Notes under the pieces: model-generated
The model's input: the letters and a program-made list of their open reading frames with translations, nothing else
Told to the model about the DNA's origin: nothing
The model's database searches: none
Assembly (NCBI GenBank): GCA_020847535.1
Contig: JADLBU010000002.1
Span: 34,059-98,058, forward strand
From: Phycisphaerales bacterium
Lineage (GTDB): Bacteria; Planctomycetota; Phycisphaerae; Phycisphaerales; UBA1924
Direction: 5' to 3'
Length of the DNA stretch: 64,000 nt
Program-made: the position numbers and the translations under genes
Shown: positions 49,807 through 58,373 of the stretch, one piece after another
Layout: every line of letters starts with the position of its first letter
Numbering within the stretch: position 1 is the first letter of the stretch

Positions 49807-51603
49807 TTGCCCTCCCTCCCCCGCCATCTCCTCCTCCTCACCCTCCTCTGGGCGCTCGCCACCCTCCCGGGCCTCAACTCCGTCGGCCTCATCAACTGGC
49901 AGGAATCCACACGCGCGCTCGCCGCCCACGAGATGCACCAGCGCAGCGACTGGCTCATCCCCACGATCGCTAACAGGCCCTACCTCGCCAAGCCCCCCAT
50001 GTTCTACTGGTGCCAGCTCGCCCTCTGCAAGCTCACAGGCCAGCCACCCACCGAGCACACCCTCCGCTACACCGTCGCGCTCGCCGGACTCGCCGGCATC
50101 CTCCTCACCTACCTCGCCGCACGCTCCACGCTCGCCCGCGCTCTCGGCGATGAGCCCGCCCGCGAGCACCTCGCCCAGCGCGCTGCCCTCTGGTCCGCCG
50201 CCATGCTCGCCACCGGCATCCTCTACCTCCGCTCCTCACGCACCGGTGAACTCGACATCCTGCTCGCCCCCTTCACGATCGCCGCGATCTGGACCGCCGC
50301 CTGGCTCTTCCTCAATCACCACCTCTCTCTTTCGCGCAAGCTCCTCCCCATCACGCTCGGCTCGCTCGCCTGCGCTGCCGCTGCCCTCACCAAAGGTCCA
50401 CCCGCCCTCCTTCCCATCGCCATTGGCGCAGCCGGCGGCGCAGTGCTCGCCACCCTCTGGCGATCCGATGCCTTCCGCCCCTCCGCCTATCACATACGCA
50501 CGCTCGCCGCGATCGGCGCTGCCCTCGCTCTGCTCGCCTCCCTGCTCGTCAACCGAGCTCACATCTCCAGCTCCCACACCTGGCTCGGCGCTGCCCTCCT
50601 TGGCGCATGCGGTCTCACACTCGGCCTGCTCGCCCCCATCCTCGCCAACCCCCGCTCCATCCTCGATGCAGCTCGCGGACTCTGGCGAACCGCGATCATC
50701 CCCATGCTCGCGATCGGCGCTGCCGCCCTCTGGTCATGGTCTCGCGCGGTCGAATCGCGCCTCGGCCCCGAAGTGATCGCCCGCACCCTCAACCAGGAAG
50801 CCGCCGACAACCTCAGGCTCCTCAGCCCCGATGCCCCCATTCAGAACTTCGAGGCGATCGCCTACGGGGTAGGCGCCGGCTCCTTCGCGTGCATGATCGC
50901 CCTCATCTGGCTGCTCGCCAAGCGACCACGCATCCACCCCGCCTGGTGGTTCCCGCTCGCCTGGCTCTCCCTCAGCCTGTTCGCCTTCAGCATCCTCGGC
51001 CGCGGCACAGGCCGCTACCTCACACCCCTCTGGCCCGCGATCGCGATCCTCGGCGGGATCTGGACCGTCCGCGCCATCCGCGATCTCACCATCGGCAGGC
51101 ACCTCGCCCGCATCCTCTGCGCGGCGATCCTCATCCTCGCAACCGCCCAATCCGCCTGGTACACCTTCAAACGCCCGCTCGCCGAAGGTCAACGCTCTCC
51201 CCGCGATCTGCTCGCCGAACTTCTGGGCCCCCCGCACAACACCGACCCCACCCGCCTCGTCGCCCTCGACTTCTGGATCGCCTCACTCGACTTCTACACC
51301 GGTCGCCACGTCGAACCCATCTCCGACCTCGGCCCCTGGATCGACTACCCCCACGATGAAACCCCGCTCCCCGATCTTGTAGCCCGTCTCCGTGCCGATC
51401 CCACCCTCACCTACACACTGCTCGCCCGCGCCACACCCGCCCCCATCACCGATGCCCTCCCCGAATCCAGCATCCACCTCGACCCCCTCACCCACCTCCG
51501 CGATGCCGGCCTCACCATCGAAGAAATCCCTCTCGCTTCCAACTTTCTACTCGATCGCCAGCGCACACAAGTGAAGGCCTATCGCCTTCGCTCCGTACCG
51601 TAA
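49807..51603 (+). CDS. ArnT/PMT-type membrane glycosyltransferase (GT-C)
   Basis: This polytopic protein of 598 residues starts at TTG 49807. An in-frame stop at 49786 excludes earlier starts and no Shine-Dalgarno is seen. The first periplasmic loop has GLINWQESTRALAAHEM, which corresponds to the acidic DExRYA motif of ArnT-like GT-C enzymes, with Gln-Glu in place of Asp-Glu. YLAKPPMFYWCQLALCKLTG is the typical following loop. About 11-12 helices are predicted (LLLLTLLWALATLPGL, YTVALAGLAGILLTYLAA, PITLGSLACAAAALTKGPPA). It should use a lipid-linked sugar donor; the acceptor is unknown. Confidence 0.85.
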   Translation: MPSLPRHLLLLTLLWALATLPGLNSVGLINWQESTRALAAHEMHQRSDWLIPTIANRPYLAKPPMFYWCQLALCKLTGQPPTEHTLRYTVALAGLAGILLTYLAARSTLARALGDEPAREHLAQRAALWSAAMLATGILYLRSSRTGELDILLAPFTIAAIWTAAWLFLNHHLSLSRKLLPITLGSLACAAAALTKGPPALLPIAIGAAGGAVLATLWRSDAFRPSAYHIRTLAAIGAALALLASLLVNRAHISSSHTWLGAALLGACGLTLGLLAPILANPRSILDAARGLWRTAIIPMLAIGAAALWSWSRAVESRLGPEVIARTLNQEAADNLRLLSPDAPIQNFEAIAYGVGAGSFACMIALIWLLAKRPRIHPAWWFPLAWLSLSLFAFSILGRGTGRYLTPLWPAIAILGGIWTVRAIRDLTIGRHLARILCAAILILATAQSAWYTFKRPLAEGQRSPRDLLAELLGPPHNTDPTRLVALDFWIASLDFYTGRHVEPISDLGPWIDYPHDETPLPDLVARLRADPTLTYTLLARATPAPITDALPESSIHLDPLTHLRDAGLTIEEIPLASNFLLDRQRTQVKAYRLRSVP

Positions 51604-51627
51604 CTTCACATACAAAAAACCAGACTT

Positions 51628-51769
51628 ACCACAAAGGCACAGAGAACCCAGAGAAAGACACAATGAGTTGTCTCTTCGTCTCTTGTTCTCTTCTCTTCTT
51701 TGTGCCCTCTGCGCCCCTGTCGTGAGTCCCGACTTTTCTTATCCGCGTTCATCCGCGAAAATCCGCGGC
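51628..51769. repeat. Composite CACAGAG + ATCCGCG element, copy 2
   Basis: The left arm accacaaaggcacagagaac (51628-51647) faces ctttgtgccctctgcgcc with C/T-rich text between. The ATCCGCG triple motif follows at 51741-51769. It has the same order and spacing style as 491-709. It ends 6 bases before the mutL stop. Confidence 0.78.
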
Positions 51770-51775
51770 CTGCCT

Positions 51776-53782
51776 TCATCCCCTTCCAAACATGCGCTCA
51801 AGATCCCGCACCGTGATCCGAATCGAAGTCGGCCTCCCATGCGGGCACTTGCTCGACCTCTCCACCTCCCCGCGCAGCCGAACCAGGTGCTCCAACTCCT
51901 CACCGCTCATCCGATCCCCCGCCTTCACCGCCGCCTTGCACGACATCATGTCCAGCACATCGCGCATCGCCTGCTCACCATCGGGCGCGAACCCCTCCGC
52001 CTCCGCCTTCTCCAGGAGTTCTTGCATGAACTCCACCGGATCCACCCCGCGATCAAACAGGAACGTCGGGAACGAGTGCATCCCGATCCCCTTGGGCCCG
52101 ATCCCCTCCGCCTGAATCCCGATCTTCGTCAAGAGCCCCTGCAGCGACGCCAGCATCTCCACCTGCGATCCGCTTGCCGGCACCACCACCGGCGCTAGCA
52201 GCCGCTGGCTCTCCAGCTCGCGCTCGGCGATCCGCGACAGGAGATACTCGAACATCGCCCGCTCATGGAGCGCATGCTGATCGATGATCAGCATCCCCTG
52301 CTCATCCTGCGTCACGATGTAGCTCGAATGCACCTGCAGCAGCTTGTTCACCGGCGCCACCACCGGAATCACCGGCTCCGCCTCCGCACTGATCGCCGAC
52401 GCGGACGCAGCCTGCGAAACAGCCGGCGCTGAATCCCCAGCCGCCGCCACCGCATCGCTCCTCTCAATCGTTTCCCGGATCGCCTCGTACGACAGTCTTT
52501 CCCCGCCCGGCCGCGCCGGCGCAAACCGTTTGAAATACTCCACAAACGCCGCCGGCGAAGGCGGCACGCGAGCAGTGGGGGACTCACCGCCACCCATCCC
52601 CGCGAGTCCCGCCCCGACAACATTCGATCCACCACCCGCAATCCCGCTTCCGGGCAGAATCGCCCGCTCCATCTCCGCACCGCCCCAACCCAGTGATCGG
52701 CCCAAGCCTCCAAACCCGGTATTCAACCCGCTCGCCGTCAAGTCCGCCTCACGCAGCACCCGCCGGATCGCCGCCAGCACCACGCTATGCACCAGCGATG
52801 AATCCCGGAACCTTACCTCCGCCTTCGCCGGATGCACATTGACATCCACCGCCATCGGCGACATCTCGATCATCACCACCGCCGTCGGGTATCGCCCGGG
52901 CTCGATCAACCCCCGGTACGCCTCCATGATCGCGTGCTGAATCGTCCGATCACGGATCACCCGTCCGTTCAAGAACACATGCTGCGCCTTGTTGCTCCCG
53001 CGAGCAATGCTCGGCCGCCCCACCAGCCCCCACAAACTGATTCCACCCGCCCCGCGATCCTCTCCCTCACGCCGCGCCGGCGCATCATGCTCATCCGCAT
53101 GCACCTCCAGCAGCTCGGGCTCCAGCTCCTTCCCCAGGATCGCGATCGCCCGCCGCCGCGGCGATGATTCCGCCGGCAGATCCAGCACCACCCGCCCATC
53201 GCACGAAACCGAAAACGCCGTCCCCGGCCTCCCCATCGCCAGTTCGCGCACCACATCCATGCACCGCATCTGCTCGGTCTGGATCGTCCGCAAAAACTTC
53301 CGCCGCGCTGGGGTGTTGAAGAACAGCGTCCGTACCGTCACGCTCGTCCCCACCGGACCCGCCGCCGGCCTCACCTCGCCGATCCGGCTCCCCTCACCCT
53401 CAATCTCAAATGCCCCCACATCCGCTCGCGTCCTTGAACGAATCCCCACCCGCGCCACAGACACGATCGATGCCAGCGCCTCACCCCGAAACCCCAGCGT
53501 CCCCACGCGATCCAGATCCTTCGCCGCCGAGATCTTGCTCGTCGCATGCGGCGAGATCGCCAGCCCAAGATCATCCCGATGAATCCCGCCCCCATCATCC
53601 CCGATCCGGATCAGCTCCACCCCGCCCTGCTCAAGCTCCACCGTCACCCGCCCCGCACCCGCATCCAGCGAGTTCTCCACCAGCTCCTTCACCACCGAAG
53701 CCGGCCGCTCAATGACCTCACCCGCCGCGATCTGGCTCGCCAGCAACGTAGACATCGCCCGAATCCGCCGAATCTCCTCCAT
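51776..53782 (-). CDS. mutL: DNA mismatch repair protein MutL
   Basis: This protein of 668 residues starts at ATG 53782 (MEEIRRIRAMSTLLASQIAA). The GHKL ATPase motifs are intact: IAAGEVIERPASVVKELVEN, DDGGGI, ATSKISAAKDLDRVGTLGFRGEAL and the transducer FFNTPARRKFL. A Gly/Pro-rich linker precedes the C-terminal dimerisation/endonuclease domain with DQHALHERAMFE (Asp501; DQHA-x2-E-x4-E). CKAAVKAGD and CPHGRP form the metal-site partners. This is therefore a nicking-type MutL, as in bacteria without MutH. MutS is not in the window. It probably forms its own transcription unit. Confidence 0.97.
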   Translation of the reverse strand: MEEIRRIRAMSTLLASQIAAGEVIERPASVVKELVENSLDAGAGRVTVELEQGGVELIRIGDDGGGIHRDDLGLAISPHATSKISAAKDLDRVGTLGFRGEALASIVSVARVGIRSRTRADVGAFEIEGEGSRIGEVRPAAGPVGTSVTVRTLFFNTPARRKFLRTIQTEQMRCMDVVRELAMGRPGTAFSVSCDGRVVLDLPAESSPRRRAIAILGKELEPELLEVHADEHDAPARREGEDRGAGGISLWGLVGRPSIARGSNKAQHVFLNGRVIRDRTIQHAIMEAYRGLIEPGRYPTAVVMIEMSPMAVDVNVHPAKAEVRFRDSSLVHSVVLAAIRRVLREADLTASGLNTGFGGLGRSLGWGGAEMERAILPGSGIAGGGSNVVGAGLAGMGGGESPTARVPPSPAAFVEYFKRFAPARPGGERLSYEAIRETIERSDAVAAAGDSAPAVSQAASASAISAEAEPVIPVVAPVNKLLQVHSSYIVTQDEQGMLIIDQHALHERAMFEYLLSRIAERELESQRLLAPVVVPASGSQVEMLASLQGLLTKIGIQAEGIGPKGIGMHSFPTFLFDRGVDPVEFMQELLEKAEAEGFAPDGEQAMRDVLDMMSCKAAVKAGDRMSGEELEHLVRLRGEVERSSKCPHGRPTSIRITVRDLERMFGRG

Positions 53783-53970
53783 AGCCCCGATCGTATGTGC
53801 CGTGGTAGGCGGGTCTCTTTTCTCTCCACATCTACCTCGGCCTACTCCCGCCTGCCACGCTCCATGCCTACACACCCTCTACTCATCCACTTCTCCCCTT
53901 CCCCTACTCCCCACGGCCCACTCCCCACTGCCTGTTCTTCGTTTGAGCTTTGAGCTTTCTACCCTCTCAC

Positions 53971-55536
53971 GTGACCCATCCCGCCCTCAACCATCCCCCC
54001 TCCAACCTGTTCGCCGGTACGTGGCACCCCATCCCCGGCCAGACCCTCACCTCCCGCAACCCCGCCAAGCCCGCATCCATCAACTGGCAAGGCGCTCCAA
54101 CCCCCTCCGCGATCGATCCCGCCATCCAATCCGCTCGTCAAGCCCTCCCCGCCTGGTCAAATACCCCCCTCGAACAGCGCTTCGCGATCCTCCGCCACTT
54201 CCAGAAACTCTGCGCTGCCAACCAGCAGAAGCTCGCCGACCTCATCACCGATGAAACCGGCAAGATCCTCTGGGATGCCAAATCCGAAGCCGCGCTCCTC
54301 CCCGCCAAGGTCGATATCACCCTCGACCCCGCCGGCGCCCTCGCTCGCGTAACCCCCTTCGAGATCCCCGTCTCCTCGACCCGCACCGGCCGCGCACTCT
54401 TCAGACCGCACGGCGTCATGGCCGTCATCGGACCTTACAACTTTCCGCTCCACCTCCCCAACGGCCACATCATCCCCGCGCTCGCAATGGGCAACACCAT
54501 CGTCTTCAAGCCCAGCGACAAGGCCCCCGCCTGCGGCCAGCTGCTCGCCGAACTCCTCCAGGAATCCCTGGATGCCCACAACGCCCCGACCGGCGTCATG
54601 AACCTCATCCAGGGCGGCGCGGAGATCGCCTCCGCGCTCACGAAGCACAACGACATCGATGGCATCCTCTTCACAGGCTCCTGGCCCGTCGGCCGGCGCA
54701 TCATGGAAGCCAATCTCGATCGCCCCACCCGCATGCTCGCCCTCGAAATGGGCGGCAACAACGCCGCCCTCATCATGGACGATGCCGACCTTCGCCAAGC
54801 CCTCATCGAGTGCCTCCGCTGCGCTTTCATCTCCACCGGCCAGCGCTGCACCTGCACCCGCCGCATCATCATTCACGAAAAGATCGCCCACAAGTTCATC
54901 CCCGCCTTCTGCAAGGCTGCCAGCTCCCTTATCGTCGGCGATCCACGCGACACCATCCCCGTCTTCATGGGCCCCATCATCTCCGAACCCGCTCGCCGCG
55001 CGGTCATCGAGTTCCAGACCGCCCTCCAACGCGCCGGCGCCGAGATCCTCGTCCCCGCCACCGAAATCGAAACCCCCGACCAAGGCTGGTACCTCACACC
55101 GGGCGTCGCCCTCGTCGATCGCTTCCACGCCAACATCCGCCGCGATGGACACTGCTGCGATCAGTTCGATGCCGGCTGTGATATCGAAGTCTTCGGCCCC
55201 CTCGTCCGCATCTGCACTGCCAAATCTCTCGATGAAGGCCTCACCCAACTCAACGCCACCAACTACGGGCTCGCCGCCTCCATCTTCACCCACTCCCAGC
55301 CCGCGATCGACCGCTTCCTCACCGAATGCCGCTCCGGCTGCCTCAACATCAACTGCGGCACCGCCGGCGCTTCCAGCAAGCTCCCCTTCGGAGGCCTTGG
55401 CCTCTCCGGCAACCACCGCCCCGCCGGCGCCTTCAGCCTCGACTACTGCGCCTACCCGCTCGCCAACATGACCGAATCCGGCCCCGATGCGCAACTGGTC
55501 GCCGGTATGCGAATGGACAACGCCTGGCTCTCCTGA
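53971..55536 (+). CDS. astD: Aldehyde dehydrogenase, succinylglutamate-semialdehyde type (AstD-like)
   Basis: This protein of 521 residues is counted from GTG 53971 (VTHPALNHPPSNLFAGTW); TTG 53950 lies in a repeat. It has NAD-binding MAVIGPYNFPLHLPNGHI and KPSDKAPACGQL, catalytic Glu259 in LALEMGGNNAAL, and nucleophile Cys293 in STGQRCTCTRR. FGGLGLSGNHRPAG is the AstD-type C-terminal signature. The enzyme would oxidise N-succinylglutamate 5-semialdehyde in arginine degradation. No other ast gene is in the window, so a broader aldehyde role remains possible. The protein is somewhat longer than usual because of an insertion with two extra Cys (DGHCCDQFDAGCDIE). Confidence 0.87.
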   Translation: MTHPALNHPPSNLFAGTWHPIPGQTLTSRNPAKPASINWQGAPTPSAIDPAIQSARQALPAWSNTPLEQRFAILRHFQKLCAANQQKLADLITDETGKILWDAKSEAALLPAKVDITLDPAGALARVTPFEIPVSSTRTGRALFRPHGVMAVIGPYNFPLHLPNGHIIPALAMGNTIVFKPSDKAPACGQLLAELLQESLDAHNAPTGVMNLIQGGAEIASALTKHNDIDGILFTGSWPVGRRIMEANLDRPTRMLALEMGGNNAALIMDDADLRQALIECLRCAFISTGQRCTCTRRIIIHEKIAHKFIPAFCKAASSLIVGDPRDTIPVFMGPIISEPARRAVIEFQTALQRAGAEILVPATEIETPDQGWYLTPGVALVDRFHANIRRDGHCCDQFDAGCDIEVFGPLVRICTAKSLDEGLTQLNATNYGLAASIFTHSQPAIDRFLTECRSGCLNINCGTAGASSKLPFGGLGLSGNHRPAGAFSLDYCAYPLANMTESGPDAQLVAGMRMDNAWLS

Positions 55537-55544
55537 GCTGAGAA

Positions 55545-55622
55545 GCAGCGGCCTTCGTCAGCCCAGGGCGCGAGCCCTGGGTACAAACCGATTGAAACCA
55601 CCGAGCCCCGAAGGGGCGCCCC
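55545..55622. repeat. REP-like hairpin pair
   Basis: CCCAGGGC-gcga-GCCCTGGG (55562-55581) and GCCCC-gaa-GGGGC (55605-55617) follow the AstD-like gene. It is one of several paired-hairpin elements on the right side of the window (57063, 58199, 61705, 63749). Confidence 0.65.
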
Positions 55623-55633
55623 TCTCTGCGCAT

Positions 55634-56920
55634 TCAACCAGATGCCGGTTGCGTATTCCCACGCACCAGCACCCTCCCCAACAACACCACCCCAACCCCC
55701 ACCCCCACCCACCACATCTCCCGTTCCACAAACGCCACATACATCATCGGGATCGCCACCCCCACCGCCCCCGCAAACACCATCACGCGCCTGCGATGCA
55801 GTGCCTTGTCAACAGCCTTCCCCCACCACGGCAAAACACAAATCCAAACATACCCCGGGAACACCAACCCATAAAACCCCATGAACCCCCGGTACACCGC
55901 CTCCGCACCCGACATCTTCAAAGCCCCGATCTTCCCACCCATCTCCGGCAATCGCGATGCCATCACCCCGATCACCATCGGCACAAGGATCGCCAGCGCC
56001 ACCCTCCAATCCACCTTCCACACCGCCGCGTGCACCGCCCGCGACACCATCCCCACATGCAGATGAATCGTGAATGCCGCCTGCACTGAGATATGCACAA
56101 AGAGCGCGCTCGCCGCCCCCATCCCAAACGCCCGCGACATCAACCCCACCGAATCCGCACGCAATTCCGGATCCGTCCGCAAAAACATCCCCGCGTACGC
56201 AAGCGTCAAAACGATCATCCCCAAAAACAGCCCGCAAAACCCCGCAACAAACGCCCGCGTCCCGCGAGCCCCCGGCAGCGCCTGCCGCGCCAGGTGAAAC
56301 GACAAATCCAAAAACGGGCAGAACACAAACCCAAACACGCACACGATCCCCAGCCACGCCAGATCGCTCGCCGGCAATAGTGGGGCACCATCAAGCCCAC
56401 CCCCCAGCGCCCCTGACCACGCCAGCACCACCGCGCACCCCAGCGACACCCCATACGTCAACACCGCCGGCATCCATCCCGCCCATCCGCGCCACGTCGA
56501 GACCGCGTTGATCCCGATGTTCACCAAAAACCCACCCACGATCGCCACCGCCAGCCCCTCGCGCTGCGCCATCCACATCAGGAAAAACACGTGGAACGCG
56601 ATCGTCACCAGCGAGAATGCAACGCATGCCCGCCGATGAGCCCCGATGAACAACTCGCTCGCCCCAGGCGCCCGGAACACCCACCCCATCAGCGCAGCCC
56701 CCACGCAGTTGGGCGCCGCGAACACAAGAAACGACCAAACCCCCAGATCCCGTACCAGCAGCACCGGCAAAAACATCCCGATGCACCAGGTCCACGAGCA
56801 CGCCAAAAACGCCGCGAACCCGAAGATGTCGCGCCTCCCACCCGCCTCCCCCGCGCGCACCCCGCGCGCACCCACACCCGCCCCCTCAACCGCGCCATCA
56901 CTGGATCGAAGCTCACTCAC
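55634..56920 (-). CDS. Multi-spanning membrane protein, family not recognised
   Basis: This protein of 428 residues is taken from GTG 56920 (VSELRSSDGAV); TTG 56941 is also possible. About 11-12 hydrophobic segments are visible (GFAAFLACSWTWCIGMFLPV, VAFSLVTIAFHVFFLMWMA, VFGFVFCPFLDLSFHLARQA, FCGLFLGMIVLTLAYAGMFL, FVHISVQAAFTIHLHVGM). The N-tail is Gly/Ala/Arg-rich. The topology recalls SSS or APC-type transporters, but I see no diagnostic signature. His residues in HISVQAAFTIHLHV could bind a metal. Function unknown; stands alone between repeats. Confidence 0.62.
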   Translation of the reverse strand: MSELRSSDGAVEGAGVGARGVRAGEAGGRRDIFGFAAFLACSWTWCIGMFLPVLLVRDLGVWSFLVFAAPNCVGAALMGWVFRAPGASELFIGAHRRACVAFSLVTIAFHVFFLMWMAQREGLAVAIVGGFLVNIGINAVSTWRGWAGWMPAVLTYGVSLGCAVVLAWSGALGGGLDGAPLLPASDLAWLGIVCVFGFVFCPFLDLSFHLARQALPGARGTRAFVAGFCGLFLGMIVLTLAYAGMFLRTDPELRADSVGLMSRAFGMGAASALFVHISVQAAFTIHLHVGMVSRAVHAAVWKVDWRVALAILVPMVIGVMASRLPEMGGKIGALKMSGAEAVYRGFMGFYGLVFPGYVWICVLPWWGKAVDKALHRRRVMVFAGAVGVAIPMMYVAFVEREMWWVGVGVGVVLLGRVLVRGNTQPASG

Positions 56921-57458
56921 GCCCCGAGTGTACTCGTACAACCCAGTTCCCTCCCTCTCCCCCCGGGAGAGGTGCCGAGGCGCCGCGAGGCGGTGAGGAC
57001 TTCATATCTACAACTCCTCTACCCACTCTCATGCTCTCGAAAGCCCTCTTCCACACACACCCTCTTCGCCGCTGAAAGCGGCGCCCGTTGGTTTCCAGCG
57101 GCGCAGCCGCTGGAAAAGCGACTGCAATCTGATTCCGCCCGTGAGACGGGCGGCCGAGCCCGCACTCGTGCGCCAACGAGGATCGCAGACTACTACCCAC
57201 TCCCCATTCCTATCCGCTCGCCGCTCGTCTTTTCCCGCCCACCTCTTCCACCCCCAACCCCTCGTACCTAACCCCCAACACCGTTCGACTCCCGTGCGGA
57301 AACCGTTGTTTGCACCGACGAACCGGACACAATCGAAACCGATTTCCGCATCAATCACCCTTGACCATTCATATCATCTTGTGAGCACGCGGCGGATCCG
57401 CCTCCGCGAGGGATGCGGGCGAACCACAGCCAATCGCGTGCACGGAGGGCGATCGAGC
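56921..57458. other. 538-base gap with repeats, no gene
   Basis: The gap holds a CTCTCCC/CGGTGAGG element (56950-57014) and a REP-like triple hairpin at 57068-57142 (CGCCGC-tgaaa-GCGGCG, CCAGCGGC-gca-GCCGCTGG, CCGCCCGT-gag-ACGGGCGG). The last 150 bases should contain the promoter of the NfeD-flotillin pair. TTGACC (57361) is a possible -35 box without a clear partner. Confidence 0.6.
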
Positions 57459-58058
57459 ATGAGCAGCTTCTTCTCCTTGCCGGCCGCATGGTTCACCGTC
57501 CCCGCGATGGTCGGAACGCTGGTCTTCCTCTTCAAGCTCACCCTCATGGCGCTCGCCGGCCACGGCGTTGACCACGACGGCGGCGCCCACGGCCACGCAC
57601 ACGATTCCCACGGCGATGGCCACGGCTCCGAAGCCTCCAAGGCCGGTCAGGTCTTCAAGCTCCTCTCCACACAGACGATCGCCTCCGCACTCATGGGCTT
57701 CGGATGGACCGGATACGCCTCCCTCATCGGCAGCGACTGGCCCATGTTCGCCCACATCCTCATCGGCTTCGTCGCAGGCTTCCTCAGCTCCGCCGCCATG
57801 ATCTGGATGCTCCGCCAGCTCTCCAAGATGAAGTCCGATGGCACCGTCCCCCGAAACGCACTCCTCGGCGCGGAGGGTGAGGTCTACATCCCAGTCCCCC
57901 AGCGAGGGAACGGCATCGGACAGGTCCGCATCGTCGTCAACGATCGCGAACGCTTCGTCAATGCCGTCTGCGAGTCGGCCCCGATCCCCACCAAGGGCCG
58001 CATCATGATCGTCGGAACCAACCCCGACAACTCCGTCACCGTCATACCGGTCGAATAG
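57459..58058 (+). CDS. NfeD-like OB-fold membrane protein with His-rich loop
   Basis: This protein of 199 residues starts at ATG 57459 behind GGAGG. Two or three helices in the first half (AMVGTLVFLFKLTLMAL, MFAHILIGFVAGFLSSAAM) are followed by a C-terminal NfeD OB-fold (RNALLGAEGEVYIPVPQRG, GQVRIVVNDRERFVNAVCES, GRIMIVGTNPDNSVTVIPVE). Between helices lies a His/Asp/Gly-rich stretch with seven His in residues 35-55, unusual for the family and a potential metal-binding loop. By family knowledge NfeD proteins partner flotillins; the flotillin gene follows 315 bases downstream on the same strand. Confidence 0.83.
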   Translation: MSSFFSLPAAWFTVPAMVGTLVFLFKLTLMALAGHGVDHDGGAHGHAHDSHGDGHGSEASKAGQVFKLLSTQTIASALMGFGWTGYASLIGSDWPMFAHILIGFVAGFLSSAAMIWMLRQLSKMKSDGTVPRNALLGAEGEVYIPVPQRGNGIGQVRIVVNDRERFVNAVCESAPIPTKGRIMIVGTNPDNSVTVIPVE

Positions 58059-58373
58059 CAGACTAGAAGAAACCGCCGCCCGCGACGCACCTGTAATGCG
58101 CGTCCACGCAAACTCTGTTACCCTGCGCGGACGGTCCGCGCAGCGGAGATAGCAGCAAGGATCGCGGAGAATCAGCAAATGCAGCGTGCCCGGTTGATCC
58201 TCTGTTTCTTCCGCCCGTAGGGCTGGCCGTTCGTAGCCGGAGGTGGAGCGAGTCCTCGAGCGACACCCCCGGAAAACGAAGGCCGATGTACGCACCCTGA
58301 AGGGGTGACCGTCCGATCCCGACCGACGACGCCCGCAAACGCCTCTCCGCCACCGCCGAAGGGAGACCCACAC
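58059..58373. other. 315-base gap between NfeD and flotillin genes
   Basis: It contains a REP-like element at about 58199-58315 (cgcccgtagggctggccg, gtagccggaggtggagcgag, ccctgaaggggtgacc). No small gene is convincing. The separation suggests that flotillin may have its own promoter. Confidence 0.55.
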
